The notes: generated by a model from the sequence alone, not told the origin. DNA of 64,000 nt from Ponticoccus alexandrii (GCF_016806125.1 NZ_CP047166.1:1116001-1180000), one strand, 5' to 3'; positions 52,449 to 61,642 are shown, numbered from the stretch's first letter. Numbers and translations are program-made.

Positions 52449-53552
52449 TCAGGAGGCGGCGCGCAGGGCCTCTGGCAGGCATTCGGCCAGCACGTCGAGG
52501 TCCGCCGGAAAGCCCGTACTGATGCGGATGCAGCGATCCTGCGGGGCGACGAAGGGCATACGCACGAAAACGCCCCGTTCGATCAGGCCCGTCAGAACCT
52601 TTCGTGCAAAATCGCCGTCCCGCCCGCAATCCACCGTCACGAAATTGGTGGCCGAGGGCAGGGCGTTCAGCCCGTTGTCCGCGGCGATGGCCGCGATACG
52701 CGCCTTGGCCTCATTGACCTGCGCAATGACCTCGGAAAGCCAGGTCTGGTCGTGCAGCGCCGCCAGGGCTCCGGCGACCGCGAAGCGGTTCATGCCGAAG
52801 TGATTGCGGATCTTGTCGAAGGCGCGGATCGTCTCGTCGGCCCCGTAGGCATAGCCGATACGCGCGCCGGCCATGCCGTAGCCCTTGGAAAAGGTGCGGA
52901 AGCGGATCACCCGCGGGTCATCGATGGCAATCCCGGGGATGGCCTCGGCGGGAGCGAACTCGGCATAGGCCTCATCCAGCGCCAGCACCGTGCCCTCTGG
53001 GATGGCGTCCAGCGCGGCCTCGATCCGCGCTCCTGAAAGCCAGGTGCCCATTGGGTTGTCGGGATTCGACAGGTAGACCAGCTTCGCCCCGGTTTCGCGC
53101 GCCTTGTCGAGCAGGGTGGGCAGGTCCTCGTGGTCGTCGCGATAGGGCACCTTGTGCAGCGTGCCGCCGAAGCCCGAGACATGGTAGTTGAAGGTCGGGT
53201 AGGCGCCATCCGATGTGACGACCGCATCCCCGGGCGCGACCAGAAGGCGGACGATATAGCCCAAGAGCCCGTCGATGCCTTCGCCCAGCACGATATTGGC
53301 AGGGGTGCAGTTCAGGTGGGCGGCCAGCGCGGCCCGCAGGTCGAAGAAGGTGGGATCGGCGTATTTCCAGATCTCCGCCGCCTCGTCCTGCATGGCGGCG
53401 ACGGCAAAGGGCGAGGGGCCGAAACAGCTTTCGTTGGCGCCCAGCCGCGCGCGGAAGGGCGCGCCGCGCTGCCGCTCCTGCACCTCGGGGCCGACGAAGG
53501 GCACGGTGGCGGGAAGGGATTCGATGAGGTCAGGGTAACGCGGTCCGGTCAT
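52449..53552 (-). CDS. Class I/II aminotransferase, HisC-like
   Basis: 367 residues with the fold-type I PLP signature: SNPDNPMGTWLSG near 160, ALDEAYAEFAPAEA near 190, and the PLP lysine in RFRTFSKGYGMAGARIGYAY near 230. ANESCFGPSP near 40 and SDGAYPTFNYHVSGFGG near 115 are typical of histidinol-phosphate/aromatic aminotransferases. Away from his genes, substrate choice (histidinol phosphate or aromatic amino acids) cannot be decided. It is the first core gene after the accessory region. Confidence 0.87.
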   Translation of the reverse strand: MTGPRYPDLIESLPATVPFVGPEVQERQRGAPFRARLGANESCFGPSPFAVAAMQDEAAEIWKYADPTFFDLRAALAAHLNCTPANIVLGEGIDGLLGYIVRLLVAPGDAVVTSDGAYPTFNYHVSGFGGTLHKVPYRDDHEDLPTLLDKARETGAKLVYLSNPDNPMGTWLSGARIEAALDAIPEGTVLALDEAYAEFAPAEAIPGIAIDDPRVIRFRTFSKGYGMAGARIGYAYGADETIRAFDKIRNHFGMNRFAVAGALAALHDQTWLSEVIAQVNEAKARIAAIAADNGLNALPSATNFVTVDCGRDGDFARKVLTGLIERGVFVRMPFVAPQDRCIRISTGFPADLDVLAECLPEALRAAS

Positions 53553-53773
53553 GGGCGCGGACTATGGCAAGGCTGACGGTTTGCGCAAGGGGGTGAGCCG
53601 GGGTGAAGAGTTCTGGCGGGTGGCCGCCCGGGTGGGCCGGGCGCGGGAGGCGGACGGGGAGGGGGCGCTGCCCCCGGCCTGCGGCCCCCCCGAGGTATTT
53701 TCGAGACCAGAGAAGCGAGGGGGCAGAGAGGTGTCGGATTGCCTGGCGGGGGCATGGGTCGTCTGTGCGGGTC

Positions 53774-54409
53774 TCAGCGGGCGAGGACGGGGGCCGTGCC
53801 GATGGTTGTGTCGTCCCCGAGCGCGCGCAGGATGTAACCGGCCACATCGGCGCGGCTGATTACGCCCATGCGCCAATCCCCGGGGTCGGTCAGCACCCGG
53901 TAGCGGTGCGAGGCGCGGTTGTGCGTCAGGATCGTCGGGCGGATCAGAGTCCAGTCGAGCGTCGAGGCGCGGATGATCTCTTCCTGCCGGGTCTTGTCGC
54001 GGTAGGGCTGCGAAAAGATCACCCGGTGGCCGAGCCGTTCGGGGCCGGAGAGCGCGGCGGCGCTGTCGCCCGCCCCGATGCCGGTGACGGCGATCAGGCG
54101 GCGCGGACCCTGCGCCTCCATAAGGGGCACCAGGGCCTGCGTGGCCTCGGAAAACAGCGTCACCGGGCGCCAGAGCATGGCGAGGCTCTCCTTGATGCCA
54201 AGCACCATGACCACCGCGTCCTGACCAGCGAGAGCGCGCCCGAGATCGGCGGTGTTGGTGGCGTCGCCGGGCCATGGCTCCAGCCCCTCGGAGAGGGCGA
54301 GGTCGGCGGCGCTGCGGGCGAAGGCCCGGACGCGGTGGCCCTGAGCCAGAGCCGCTGTCACAACCGCCTTGCCTGTGCCGCGTGTCGCGCCGATCACGAG
54401 GATGTTCAT
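53774..54409 (-). CDS. NAD(P)-binding oxidoreductase, atypical SDR
   Basis: 211 residues with the N-terminal nucleotide motif MNILVIGATRGTGKAVVTAA, D-x-x-N segment GDATNTADLGRALAGQDAVV, and RLIAVTGIGAGDS near 100. It belongs to the NAD(P)H-binding (NmrA/flavin-reductase-like) group, whose substrates range from flavins to quinones. The start at 54409 was chosen because an upstream in-frame start at 54514 overlaps the promoter of the divergent lolC. Confidence 0.82.
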   Translation of the reverse strand: MNILVIGATRGTGKAVVTAALAQGHRVRAFARSAADLALSEGLEPWPGDATNTADLGRALAGQDAVVMVLGIKESLAMLWRPVTLFSEATQALVPLMEAQGPRRLIAVTGIGAGDSAAALSGPERLGHRVIFSQPYRDKTRQEEIIRASTLDWTLIRPTILTHNRASHRYRVLTDPGDWRMGVISRADVAGYILRALGDDTTIGTAPVLAR

Positions 54410-54512
54410 GGAAGCTCCGCTGGTTGTCGCCATTCCGTCCCGGCATAACTTGACCCTGTCGCGGCAAAAGGCCAGTTTCCGCGCGAGCAGACCCTTGATC
54501 CGAAAGCCCGCC

Positions 54513-55799
54513 ATGACGCGTACACCGCCGCCCTTCGCGCCCTTCGAATGGATGATCGCCTGGCGCTACCTGCGCGCCAAGCGTGCCGAGGGGGGCGTGT
54601 CGGTGATGACATGGATCAGCCTGATCGGCATCACGCTGGCGGTCTTCGCCCTGATCGCCACGCTGGCCGTCAGGTCCGGGTTTCGTGCGGAATTCGTGGA
54701 CACGATCGTCGGGTCGAACGCGCATCTGACGGTCTACCACGTCCAGCACCAGAACGAGGCCGGGCAGATGGTGCGGACCCTGCCGGACTACGAGGCCACG
54801 GCCGAGCGGGTGCGCGGCGTCGAGGGCGTCGTGCGCGTGGCGCCGCTGGTCAAGGGGCAGGTCATGGCCAATGCCAACGGCAACAACGCGGGCATCGAGG
54901 TGCATGGCATCGCGCCGGACGACCTGCGGCAGATCCCGCGCATCGCCGATCCCGAAACCGGCGTCGGCTCGCTGGACGATTTCGGCGCGGGCATCGCCAT
55001 CGGCTCGGGCGTGGCGCAACTGCTGGGCGTCGGGCTGGGTGACAGCGTGAAGGTGATCTCGCCCAACGGGGTGAAGACGGCCTTTGGCGTTAGTCCTCGC
55101 GTAAAGTCCTATGATGTCACGTACATCTTCTCTGCCGGGCGCTACGACATCGACCGGGTGCGGGTCTACATGCCCTTCGAGGAGGCGCAGTTGTATTTCA
55201 ACCGCGAGGATGTGGCCGACGAGCTGGAGGTCATCGTAGACGACCCTGAAGCGGCAGAGCGCTATGCCTCTGCGGTGGGGCAGGCGGCGGGGCCGGGGGC
55301 GATCATCTGGACATGGCAGGACGCATCGGGTGGCTTCCTCAGGGCGCTGGAAATCGAGGACAACGTAATGTTCGTGATCCTCTCGGTGCTGGTACTGATC
55401 GCCACGATGAACATCGTCTCGGGGCTGATCATGCTGGTCAAGAACAAGGGCCGCGACATCGGTATCCTGCGCACCATGGGGCTGACCGAAGGCTCTGTTC
55501 TCAGGGTGTTTTTCATCTGCGGCTCTTTCACGGGCCTGTTCGGGACGCTTTTCGGCGTGATCCTTGGGTGCCTCTTCGCGATCTACATCGACCCGATCTT
55601 CGCGGCGGTGAACTACCTGTCGGGCGGCGGCGTCTGGGATCCGTCGATCCGCGGCATCTACGCGCTGCCCGCCAAGCTGCAGGCTGGTGACGTCCTCTCT
55701 GCCGTGGCGCTGTCGCTGGGGCTGTCCTTCATCGTTACGATCTTTCCGGCCCGCCGCGCGGCCCGGATGAACCCCGTGGAGGCGCTGCGTTATGAGTGA
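54513..55799 (+). CDS. lolC: Lipoprotein-releasing ABC permease (LolC/LolE)
   Basis: 428 residues with the MacB/FtsX layout: a first transmembrane helix near 32-55 ([20 protein letters not shown]), a large periplasmic domain (about 60-270), and three C-terminal helices (about 285-310, 335-360 and 390-410), ending [16 protein letters not shown]. It forms the inner-membrane part of the machine that hands lipoproteins to LolA. Start [13 protein letters not shown] at 54513 is typical for alphaproteobacterial LolC. It overlaps lolD by 8 bp. Confidence 0.93.
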   Translation: MTRTPPPFAPFEWMIAWRYLRAKRAEGGVSVMTWISLIGITLAVFALIATLAVRSGFRAEFVDTIVGSNAHLTVYHVQHQNEAGQMVRTLPDYEATAERVRGVEGVVRVAPLVKGQVMANANGNNAGIEVHGIAPDDLRQIPRIADPETGVGSLDDFGAGIAIGSGVAQLLGVGLGDSVKVISPNGVKTAFGVSPRVKSYDVTYIFSAGRYDIDRVRVYMPFEEAQLYFNREDVADELEVIVDDPEAAERYASAVGQAAGPGAIIWTWQDASGGFLRALEIEDNVMFVILSVLVLIATMNIVSGLIMLVKNKGRDIGILRTMGLTEGSVLRVFFICGSFTGLFGTLFGVILGCLFAIYIDPIFAAVNYLSGGGVWDPSIRGIYALPAKLQAGDVLSAVALSLGLSFIVTIFPARRAARMNPVEALRYE

Positions 55800-56475
55800 T
55801 CCCGTCCTGCGCCTGTCCGGCGTCGAAAAATTCTACAAACGGGGCACGCCCGGGGAAATCCATGTTCTGAAGGGCGCAGCGCTGGAGGTTTCGCGCGGCG
55901 AGGTGGTGGCGCTGGTGGCGCCCTCGGGCGCTGGCAAGTCGACGCTGCTGCACATCGCCGGGCTGCTGGATGTGCCCGACGCCGGGACGGTGGCCATCGG
56001 CGGCGAAGAGATGCAGGGCAAGCCCGACCGCAGGCGCACCGCCGTGCGCCGGGCCGAGCTGGGTTTTGTCTATCAATTCCACCACTTGCTGCCCGAGTTC
56101 ACGGCGCTGGAGAATATCGTCCTGCCGCAGCTGGCGAACGGCGTGGGGCGCGGCGCGGCAGAGATGCGGGCGCGCGCGCTGCTCGATACCGTGGGGATCG
56201 CGCACCGCGAGGATCACCGTCCGGCAGCGCTGTCGGGGGGGGAGCAGCAGCGCGTCGCCTTCTGCCGGGCCATGGCGAACGAGCCGAAATTGCTGCTGGC
56301 GGACGAGCCGACGGGGAATCTCGACCCCGACACCTCGGCCCGGGTCTTCGGGGCGCTGATGACGCTGGTCCGCGAGACCGGGCTTTCCGCCGTGATTGCG
56401 ACCCACAACCTTGAGCTTGCGGCGCAGATGGATCGGACGCTGAAGCTGGATGCGGGGCACCTGACCCCGGCCTGA
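55792..56475 (+). CDS. lolD: Lipoprotein-releasing ABC ATPase
   Basis: 227 residues. Walker A is [20 protein letters not shown] near 42, followed by the LolD-type segment [20 protein letters not shown], signature [16 protein letters not shown] near 143 and Walker [17 protein letters not shown] near 165. The usual Walker A Gly-Pro-Ser is Ala-Pro-Ser here, a tolerated variation. It powers LolC/E and completes the operon. Confidence 0.95.
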   Translation: MSDPVLRLSGVEKFYKRGTPGEIHVLKGAALEVSRGEVVALVAPSGAGKSTLLHIAGLLDVPDAGTVAIGGEEMQGKPDRRRTAVRRAELGFVYQFHHLLPEFTALENIVLPQLANGVGRGAAEMRARALLDTVGIAHREDHRPAALSGGEQQRVAFCRAMANEPKLLLADEPTGNLDPDTSARVFGALMTLVRETGLSAVIATHNLELAAQMDRTLKLDAGHLTPA

Positions 56476-56638
56476 TCGTGGGGTCGCGGGGCGGCTGTCA
56501 GGGGCCGTGCCTTGCAGGTTGCAGGGGCCTGTGTCCGTCCGGCCTGATCTCCGCGCCGGTAAGCGGCGCCCACACGTGACCGGGATTGCGATCCAACCGC
56601 ATGACACACCCGTCCAGCCCGTCCGTCCGAAACGAAAC

Positions 56639-56665
56639 GGGGCCCGCGAACGATCCGCGGGCCCC
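56639..56665 (-). terminator. Rho-independent terminator after the first small repeat protein
   Basis: GGGGCCCGCG (56639-56648) pairs with CGCGGGCCCC (56656-56665). Read on the minus strand it is followed by GTTTCGTTTC. It lies about 55 bp beyond the stop of the 56720-56947 gene. Confidence 0.7.
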
Positions 56666-56719
56666 GAATGCCGTGGTGTCTGTCCGGCGAGGGCCGCGAG
56701 GGCCTGCGCCGCCTTCGGC

Positions 56720-56947
56720 TTAGCGCAGGATAGCGCGCAGCTTGCCCTGGGCTTCGCCCCTGGAGTCGCTCGACGCGATGACGTTCAGCGCGGTCTGGGC
56801 TTCGGCATATGTCAGTGCGGAGGCGTCGACGCCGGGCAAGAAGTTCTCGATCTGTTGCATTTCGGCGGTCGAGATCGAGCCCTGGGCCTGGGCGGCGCCG
56901 GTCAGGGTTGCAAGGGCGAGGGCGGTGGTTGCGATCAGCGTTTTCAT
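56720..56947 (-). CDS. Small secreted repeat-unit protein, copy A
   Basis: 75 residues. A Sec signal peptide (MKTLIATTALALATLTGAAQ) precedes one repeat unit: ISTAEMQQIENFLPGVDASA, then LTYAEAQTALNVIASSDSRG, then EAQGKLRAILR. It is a close paralogue of the next gene, and the same unit occurs three times in the 58894-59469 protein. RBS AAAAGGAAA lies before ATG 56947. Function unknown; likely periplasmic. Confidence 0.8.
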   Translation of the reverse strand: MKTLIATTALALATLTGAAQAQGSISTAEMQQIENFLPGVDASALTYAEAQTALNVIASSDSRGEAQGKLRAILR

Positions 56948-57057
56948 GTCGGTTTCCTTTTCGAATGGTCCGGGGCCAAGAGGGCGTCCGGTGACAGGGA
57001 GGCCGCGCGAGGCGGCGGGACGGGGCGGCGCAAAACGAGCCACGCCGCCTTTGGTGG

Positions 57058-57285
57058 TCAGCGCAGAAGGCTGCGCAACTTGCCCTGGACTTCGCCCAGG
57101 TTGTCGCTGGAATGGATGATGTTCAGCGCGGTCTGGGCCTGTGCGAAGGACAAGGTGTCAGCATCGACGAAGGGCGCGGCGCGTTCGATCTCGGCCCGTT
57201 CCACCGCCGAGACGGTGCCTGCGGCATGGGCGGCGCCCGTCAGGGCAGCAAGGGCGAGGGCGGTGGAAGCGATGAGCGTTTTCAT
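57058..57285 (-). CDS. Small secreted repeat-unit protein, copy B
   Basis: 75 residues with the same design as copy A: signal peptide MKTLIASTALALAALTGAAH, then VSAVERAEIERAAPFVDADT, LSFAQAQTALNIIHSSDNLG and EVQGKLRSLLR. The nearly identical signal peptides and identical length point to a recent tandem duplication. RBS AAAGGAAA precedes the ATG. It probably shares a transcript with copy A, which lies 110 bp downstream. Confidence 0.8.
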   Translation of the reverse strand: MKTLIASTALALAALTGAAHAAGTVSAVERAEIERAAPFVDADTLSFAQAQTALNIIHSSDNLGEVQGKLRSLLR

Positions 57286-57658
57286 GTGTCTTTTCCTTTA
57301 TGAGCGGTCCCGCTGCATGTCTGCCTCGGGCGTTTCCGGTGCCGCTCTGTGCGGCGGTCAGGCAGACTTAGGGGTGCGCTTCAGGGAATTGAAATCACGA
57401 GGTAATCTCGGATTTGTCACGCGAATGTGGACTTGATCCCGGGATATCTCTAACGCCATATGTGCGAATCTGAACAGACAGGGTGCGCATCAAGCCGGCT
57501 GCGCTTTGGGGCATGAAAGGGGAGGTCACGCGGTCGTGATCTTGCGTGAAGAGCGTTGTTGCCGGTGGTCCGGTCACGTGTTTGTTGCCCCGATTGTGCG
57601 ATGATGCACAGATGACAAAGCGTCTTTCCCGTCGGTATCGGCGTGCTAATTTCCCTGC
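57286..57658. other. Divergent intergenic region
   Basis: About 370 bp between repeat-protein copy B (minus) and zntB (plus). AT-rich pieces near 57390-57460 could hold promoters. No gene or structured RNA is apparent. Confidence 0.4.
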
Positions 57659-58654
57659 ATGATCACGCTCGTTTCCCACCCCGAGGGCCTGCTTGCCTGT
57701 GCCCATATCCTCGACGGTCCGACTGCCGGGGCCACGATGTCGTCGACAGAGGCGCCGTCCGTGCTGCAATCCGACACGCTGGGCTGGGTGCACCTGCGCG
57801 CCCAGCACCCCGACGCCGCGTCATGGATCGTGCAGACGCTGTCCTATCTTGACCCGAACGCGGTCGAGGCGCTGCTGGCGGAAGAGACCCGCCCGCGCGC
57901 CACCCGCTTCGGTGAGGGGCTGGTGCTGATCCTGCGGGGGCTGAACACGATCGAAGGTGAGGACCCCGAGGACATGGTCTCGGTCCGGCTGTGGATCGAT
58001 CCGCACCGGATCGTCAGCCTGTCGATGCGCCGGGTGCGCGCCATCGAGGACATATCAGAGGAATTGACGCAGGGCCGGGGACCGCGCGATCCGGCGAGTT
58101 TCCTCGTGCGCCTTGCAGAGCGGCTCAATGTCCGGATCGAAGGCTTCTCGCGCCAGCTGGAGGACGCGGCAGACCGCATCGAGGAAGAGATCCTCTTCGA
58201 CAGCATCCCCGACGATTTGCGGCCGCGGCTGGTTGAGCTGCGCCGCCGCTCTATCATCCTGCGCCGCCACCTCGCGCCGCAGCGCGATGTCTTGCGGGTG
58301 TTGCAGGGCGGGCCGGTGCCATGGCTGCAACAGGAAGCGCGGCGCGAGCTGGCCGAAGAGCAGGACGCGCTGGAGCGGATGGTCGAAGACGCTGACGCGA
58401 TGCGCGACCGCATGGCCCTTGTGCGGGACGAATTGCAGGGCGTCCGGGACGAGCGCCTGAACCGCAATATGTACCTGCTGTCGATCCTCTCCGCGATCTT
58501 CCTGCCACTGGGCTTCCTGACCGGGCTTTTCGGCATCAACACCGGCGGGATGCCGGGCGCGCACACGTCATGGGCCTTCTGGGGGTTCTGCGCGGCGCTG
58601 CTGGCGATCGGGCTGGCGCAGCTTTGGCTGCTGCGGAAGATGCGCTGGATCTGA
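57659..58654 (+). CDS. zntB: Zinc transporter ZntB (CorA family)
   Basis: 331 residues. The N-terminal cytoplasmic funnel contains a long charged coiled region (about 150-265), followed by two C-terminal transmembrane helices. The signature after the first helix is GINTGGMPG rather than the Mg-selective GMN of CorA, which points to ZntB. It moves zinc across the inner membrane. The ATG at 57659 lacks a strong RBS but gives the normal length. Confidence 0.88.
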   Translation: MITLVSHPEGLLACAHILDGPTAGATMSSTEAPSVLQSDTLGWVHLRAQHPDAASWIVQTLSYLDPNAVEALLAEETRPRATRFGEGLVLILRGLNTIEGEDPEDMVSVRLWIDPHRIVSLSMRRVRAIEDISEELTQGRGPRDPASFLVRLAERLNVRIEGFSRQLEDAADRIEEEILFDSIPDDLRPRLVELRRRSIILRRHLAPQRDVLRVLQGGPVPWLQQEARRELAEEQDALERMVEDADAMRDRMALVRDELQGVRDERLNRNMYLLSILSAIFLPLGFLTGLFGINTGGMPGAHTSWAFWGFCAALLAIGLAQLWLLRKMRWI

Positions 58655-58710
58655 GGCACGTTTTCCCGCTTGCAAAGCGCCGGGCGCTTTCGTAAACGGG
58701 CACCGGCCTT

Positions 58711-58786
58711 AGGGGTATAGCTCAGCTGGTAGAGCGACGGTCTCCAAAACCGTAGGTCGCGGGTTCGAACCCTGCTGCCCCTGCCA
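58711..58786 (+). tRNA. trnW: tRNA-Trp (CCA anticodon)
   Basis: A full cloverleaf: acceptor AGGGGTA pairs with TGCCCCT, D arm AGCTCAGCTGGTAGAGC, anticodon loop CTCCAAA with anticodon CCA, T arm with GGTTCGAACC, discriminator G and encoded CCA. It sits just upstream of secE-nusG, the conserved bacterial order. Confidence 0.97.
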
Positions 58787-58843
58787 CTTCCCAGAATTCA
58801 GACCCGGCGCGCACCCTGCGTTTTCGCCTGTGCCCGCACGTGA

Positions 58844-58869
58844 AAAGGGCCGCCCGAAGGCAGCCCTTT
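58844..58869. terminator. Bidirectional terminator between tRNA-Trp and the three-repeat gene
   Basis: AAAGGGC-C-GCC (58844-58854) pairs with GGC-A-GCCCTTT (58859-58869) around loop CGAA. It lies 25 bp beyond the stop of the minus-strand gene and 58 bp after the tRNA. Confidence 0.7.
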
Positions 58870-58893
58870 CCGTCGTTCGTTGCATGCGGCCGC

Positions 58894-59469
58894 TTAGAAG
58901 CCGTCGGTGACGCGCATGATCTCTTCGCTGTCGCCGGTGGACAGCGCGGCCTGAAGCTCGGCGCGCTGCTCTACGGTCAGCGTCATCGGATCAAGATCGG
59001 GCGCTGCAGCCGCGATCTGGCTCAACTCGGCTTCGGTGAAGGGGGCGGCCGAGGGCGCCTCGCTGACCGAGTTGGTCGAATAGGTGCGCAGCTGGGCAAG
59101 CGCTTCGCCCTTGCTGTCGGCGCTGTCGATCAGGTTCAGGGCCTGCTCAAGCTCGGACGCAGTGATCCCGGTGAAGTCCAGTTCCGGCGCATATTGCTGC
59201 AGACGCGCCAGCTGCCCTGAGGACACTTCGGACACCACGGTGTTGTCACCGGCTTCGCCCACGAGGGCGGAAATCTTGGCCCCTTTCTCGCCTTCGCTGT
59301 CGCTGCCGTTAATAACGTTCATGACGGCGGCGATCTGCTGGTCGGACAGCGTCGACACATCGACATTGGGGGCGTATTTCTGGATGGCCGTCATCTCGAG
59401 TTCGGTGGCGGCGAAGGCCCCGGTTGCAAGGACGGCTGCGAGGGCGGTACCGGCAAACAAGCGTTTCAT
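58894..59469 (-). CDS. Secreted protein with three repeats of the same small unit
   Basis: 191 residues. Signal peptide MKRLFAGTALAAVLATGAFA is followed by three copies of one unit: (1) about 24-68, YAPNVDVSTLSDQQIAAVMN then VINGSDSEGEKGAKISAL; (2) about 85-130, YAPELDFTGITASELEQALN then LIDSADSKGEALAQLRTY; (3) about 150-190, AAPDLDPMTLTVEQRAELQA then ALSTGDSEEI. The unit matches the two 75-residue proteins at 56720 and 57058. Each unit ends in a D-S-x-G/E-E motif. Function unknown. Start ATG 59469 follows AGGAG. Confidence 0.82.
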   Translation of the reverse strand: MKRLFAGTALAAVLATGAFAATELEMTAIQKYAPNVDVSTLSDQQIAAVMNVINGSDSEGEKGAKISALVGEAGDNTVVSEVSSGQLARLQQYAPELDFTGITASELEQALNLIDSADSKGEALAQLRTYSTNSVSEAPSAAPFTEAELSQIAAAAPDLDPMTLTVEQRAELQAALSTGDSEEIMRVTDGF

Positions 59470-59707
59470 TGTTACTCTCCTGTTTCTGTCTCTTGGCGTG
59501 GCGTGCTGCCCGCCTGTCTGGTCCACAAACACCTCCCGTGGCCAAAGCGTTCCGAGCGATCTGCGGAAACCCCTCACGGCGGCGTGATGGCGCGGTGCCG
59601 GGTTCGGTCAGGGAATGGGCGCGGGACCGGGCGTGAAACCTTGTCAAGCGGAGCCTACGCGCGTAGATAAGCCCGAACCGCGACCCCGAAACGAGGACAA
59701 CAGAGCA

Positions 59708-59902
59708 ATGGCCACCAATCCGGTCCAGTTCATCCAGCAGACCCGCGCCGAGGTGGCCAAGATCGTATGGCCGACGCGGCGCGAAGTGATCCTGACCACC
59801 ATCATGGTGTTTATCATGGCGACCCTGACGGCGATCTTCTTTGCCGTGGTCGACATCCTGATCCGCACTGGCCTGCAGGGCCTCTTTGACATTCTCGGCT
59901 GA
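59708..59902 (+). CDS. secE: Preprotein translocase subunit SecE
   Basis: 64 residues, the short single-helix SecE typical of alphaproteobacteria. The conserved amphipathic segment is QQTRAEVAKIVWPTRREVIL, followed by one transmembrane helix (TTIMVFIMATLTAIFFAVVD). It clamps SecY in the inner membrane. Start MATNPVQ at 59708 was chosen over an upstream in-frame ATG at 59615. Confidence 0.95.
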   Translation: MATNPVQFIQQTRAEVAKIVWPTRREVILTTIMVFIMATLTAIFFAVVDILIRTGLQGLFDILG

Positions 59903-60339
59903 GTTCAGGGCTTCGGCCCGGTTTCGGGGTCAGGACGCCCATTTTGACGCGCCTTGATGTGGGGGCGTAACAGGCTCCGCCTTGCCGCGTGACAGGGCAG
60001 GAGCCGTTCGGGTAAGGCACGGCGTTCCATGGGTCGTGGCTATGGTTCGCCGGCAACCGACTCGAACACCCTTGGCGCCGTATCGGCTTCAGCGAATCGC
60101 TTCTGTCCCGGCAATCCAAACGGCCCGTTTCTTTTCGCGGGTGGGGTATGACCGGGGCAGGCCGCGTCGCGCAGGGCGCTTCGGGTCCGGTCATAGGTGT
60201 CGGTGCATACGAGACGGTCTTGCAATGGCCCCGCACAGCCAGTATGCAGCCCCAAACGTCAGGCGCGCACGAGAGTTGCGCGCCGATTTTCTTTTTGGCG
60301 GGCCCCGCAGCGGGCATCTGGAAGCGAAGGCATCAACAC
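59903..60339. other. secE-nusG spacer
   Basis: 437 bp, unusually long for a pair that is normally close. Short frames have no motif. It holds a strong terminator-like hairpin close to the nusG start (60262-60296), so part of it may be a nusG leader. Confidence 0.5.
60262..60296 (+). terminator. Terminator-like hairpin just upstream of nusG
   Basis: GGCGCGCA (60262-60269) pairs perfectly with TGCGCGCC (60277-60284) around a 7-base loop, followed by GATTTTCTTTTT. It ends 43 bp before the nusG ATG. It may end transcription from secE or act as an attenuator of nusG. Confidence 0.65.
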
Positions 60340-60873
60340 ATGGCAAAGCGGTGGTACTCGGTCAGCGTCCTCTCGAACTTCGAGAAGAAGATCGCAGAAC
60401 AGATCCGGACAGCGGTGGAAGAGCAGAACCTTCACGATCAGATCGACGAGGTTCTGGTGCCCACCGAAGAGGTGATCGAGGTCCGGCGCGGCAAGAAGGT
60501 CACGACCGAGCGGCGCTTCATGCCCGGCTATGTGCTGGTGCACATGGAAATGTCCGATCAGGGCTATCATCTCGTGAACTCGATCAACCGCGTCACCGGG
60601 TTCCTTGGTCCGCAGGGCCGTCCGATGCCGATGCGCGACGCCGAGGTCGAGGCGATCTTGGGCCGTGTTCAGGAAAACGAAGAGACGCCGAAGATCCTCA
60701 TCCACTTCGAGATCGGCGAGAAGGTCAAGGTCAACGATGGCCCCTTCGAAGGCTTCGACGGCATGGTCGAGGGTGTCGACGAGGACAATCAGCGCCTGCG
60801 CGTCGCGGTGTCGATCTTTGGCCGCGAGACCCCGGTGGAGCTGGAATTCACGCAGGTCAGCAAGCAAGTGTAG
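60340..60873 (+). CDS. nusG: Transcription termination/antitermination protein NusG
   Basis: 177 residues. The N-terminal NGN domain (MAKRWYSVSVLSNFEKKIAE, RRFMPGYVLVHMEM, TGFLGPQGRP) and a C-terminal KOW domain (GEKVKVNDGPFEGFDGMVEG) are complete. It binds RNA polymerase and links it to Rho and to ribosomal protein S10. Start MAKRWYSV at 60340 is the family-typical one. Confidence 0.96.
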   Translation: MAKRWYSVSVLSNFEKKIAEQIRTAVEEQNLHDQIDEVLVPTEEVIEVRRGKKVTTERRFMPGYVLVHMEMSDQGYHLVNSINRVTGFLGPQGRPMPMRDAEVEAILGRVQENEETPKILIHFEIGEKVKVNDGPFEGFDGMVEGVDEDNQRLRVAVSIFGRETPVELEFTQVSKQV

Positions 60874-61184
60874 GGGCAACCCGCTTCTGGACTGTGACGA
60901 GGGCCCCCGGCGCGGGGCCTTTGTGCTGTCTGGAGGGACCGCTTGGTCTGCAGTGGCCGGCGTGAAAGCGCGCCCGATGCGGGGCCGCTCCTGCGCATCG
61001 CAGGGGCAGACGGGGCGATGCGGCGCAAGACCCTTGCGTTTCCCTTCGGCCCGGTGTATCGCGCGCCCCTGTCGCACCCGTGCGGCATCACCGTGGGAGG
61101 CGAGGGCATCGCGATGTCCGGACCACGACCACGCCACAGACTGCCCGCCGACGCGTCGGCGGGCGATGGAAAAGGAGACAGCCG
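60874..61184. other. nusG-rplK spacer with hairpins
   Basis: 311 bp. A GC-rich hairpin (GGCCCC/GGGGCC around 60902-60919, followed by TTTG) may end nusG transcripts. A perfect 22-bp palindrome lies close to the rplK RBS. Short frames show no motif. A promoter for rplKA is likely inside but not identified. Confidence 0.5.
61143..61164. promoter_or_regulatory. Perfect 22-bp palindrome in the rplK leader
   Basis: The half-site GCCCGCCGACG is followed by its exact reverse complement, ending 20 bp before the rplK ATG and just ahead of the RBS AAAGGAG. In RNA it would form a very stable stem next to the ribosome-binding site. It could be a protein-binding site or a leader structure. Confidence 0.5.
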
Positions 61185-61637
61185 ATGGCCAAGAAGCTCG
61201 CCGGCAAGATGAAGCTGCAGATCCCTGCAGGCAAAGCCAACCCCTCCCCGCCGGTCGGTCCGGCGCTGGGTCAGCGCGGCATCAACATCATGGAATTCTG
61301 CAAGGCGTTCAACGCCAAGACGCAGGAGATGGAGCCCGGCGCGCCGTGCCCGACCGTGATCACCTACTATCAGGACAAGTCCTTCACCATGGACATCAAG
61401 ACGCCGCCCGCGTCTTACTACCTGAAGAAGGCCGCCGGTCTGAAGCCCGTTGGCAAGCGCAACCGTCCCAAGGGTGCCGTCACCCCGGGCCGCGAGACCG
61501 TCGCCACCGTGACCATCAAGCAGGTCCGCGAGATCGCCGAAGCGAAGATGAAGGACCTCTCGGCCAATGACGTCGAGCAGGCCATGAAGATCATCGTCGG
61601 CTCCGCCAATTCGATGGGTATCGAGGTGAAGGGGTAA
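61185..61637 (+). CDS. rplK: Large ribosomal subunit protein L11 (uL11)
   Basis: 150 residues. Conserved features are [20 protein letters not shown] near 10, [14 protein letters not shown] near 35 and the rRNA-binding C-terminal domain ([31 protein letters not shown] at the end). It sits at the GTPase-associated centre of the 50S subunit. RBS AAAGGAG precedes ATG 61185; rplA follows after 5 bp. Confidence 0.97.
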   Translation: MAKKLAGKMKLQIPAGKANPSPPVGPALGQRGINIMEFCKAFNAKTQEMEPGAPCPTVITYYQDKSFTMDIKTPPASYYLKKAAGLKPVGKRNRPKGAVTPGRETVATVTIKQVREIAEAKMKDLSANDVEQAMKIIVGSANSMGIEVKG

Positions 61638-61642
61638 TCACG

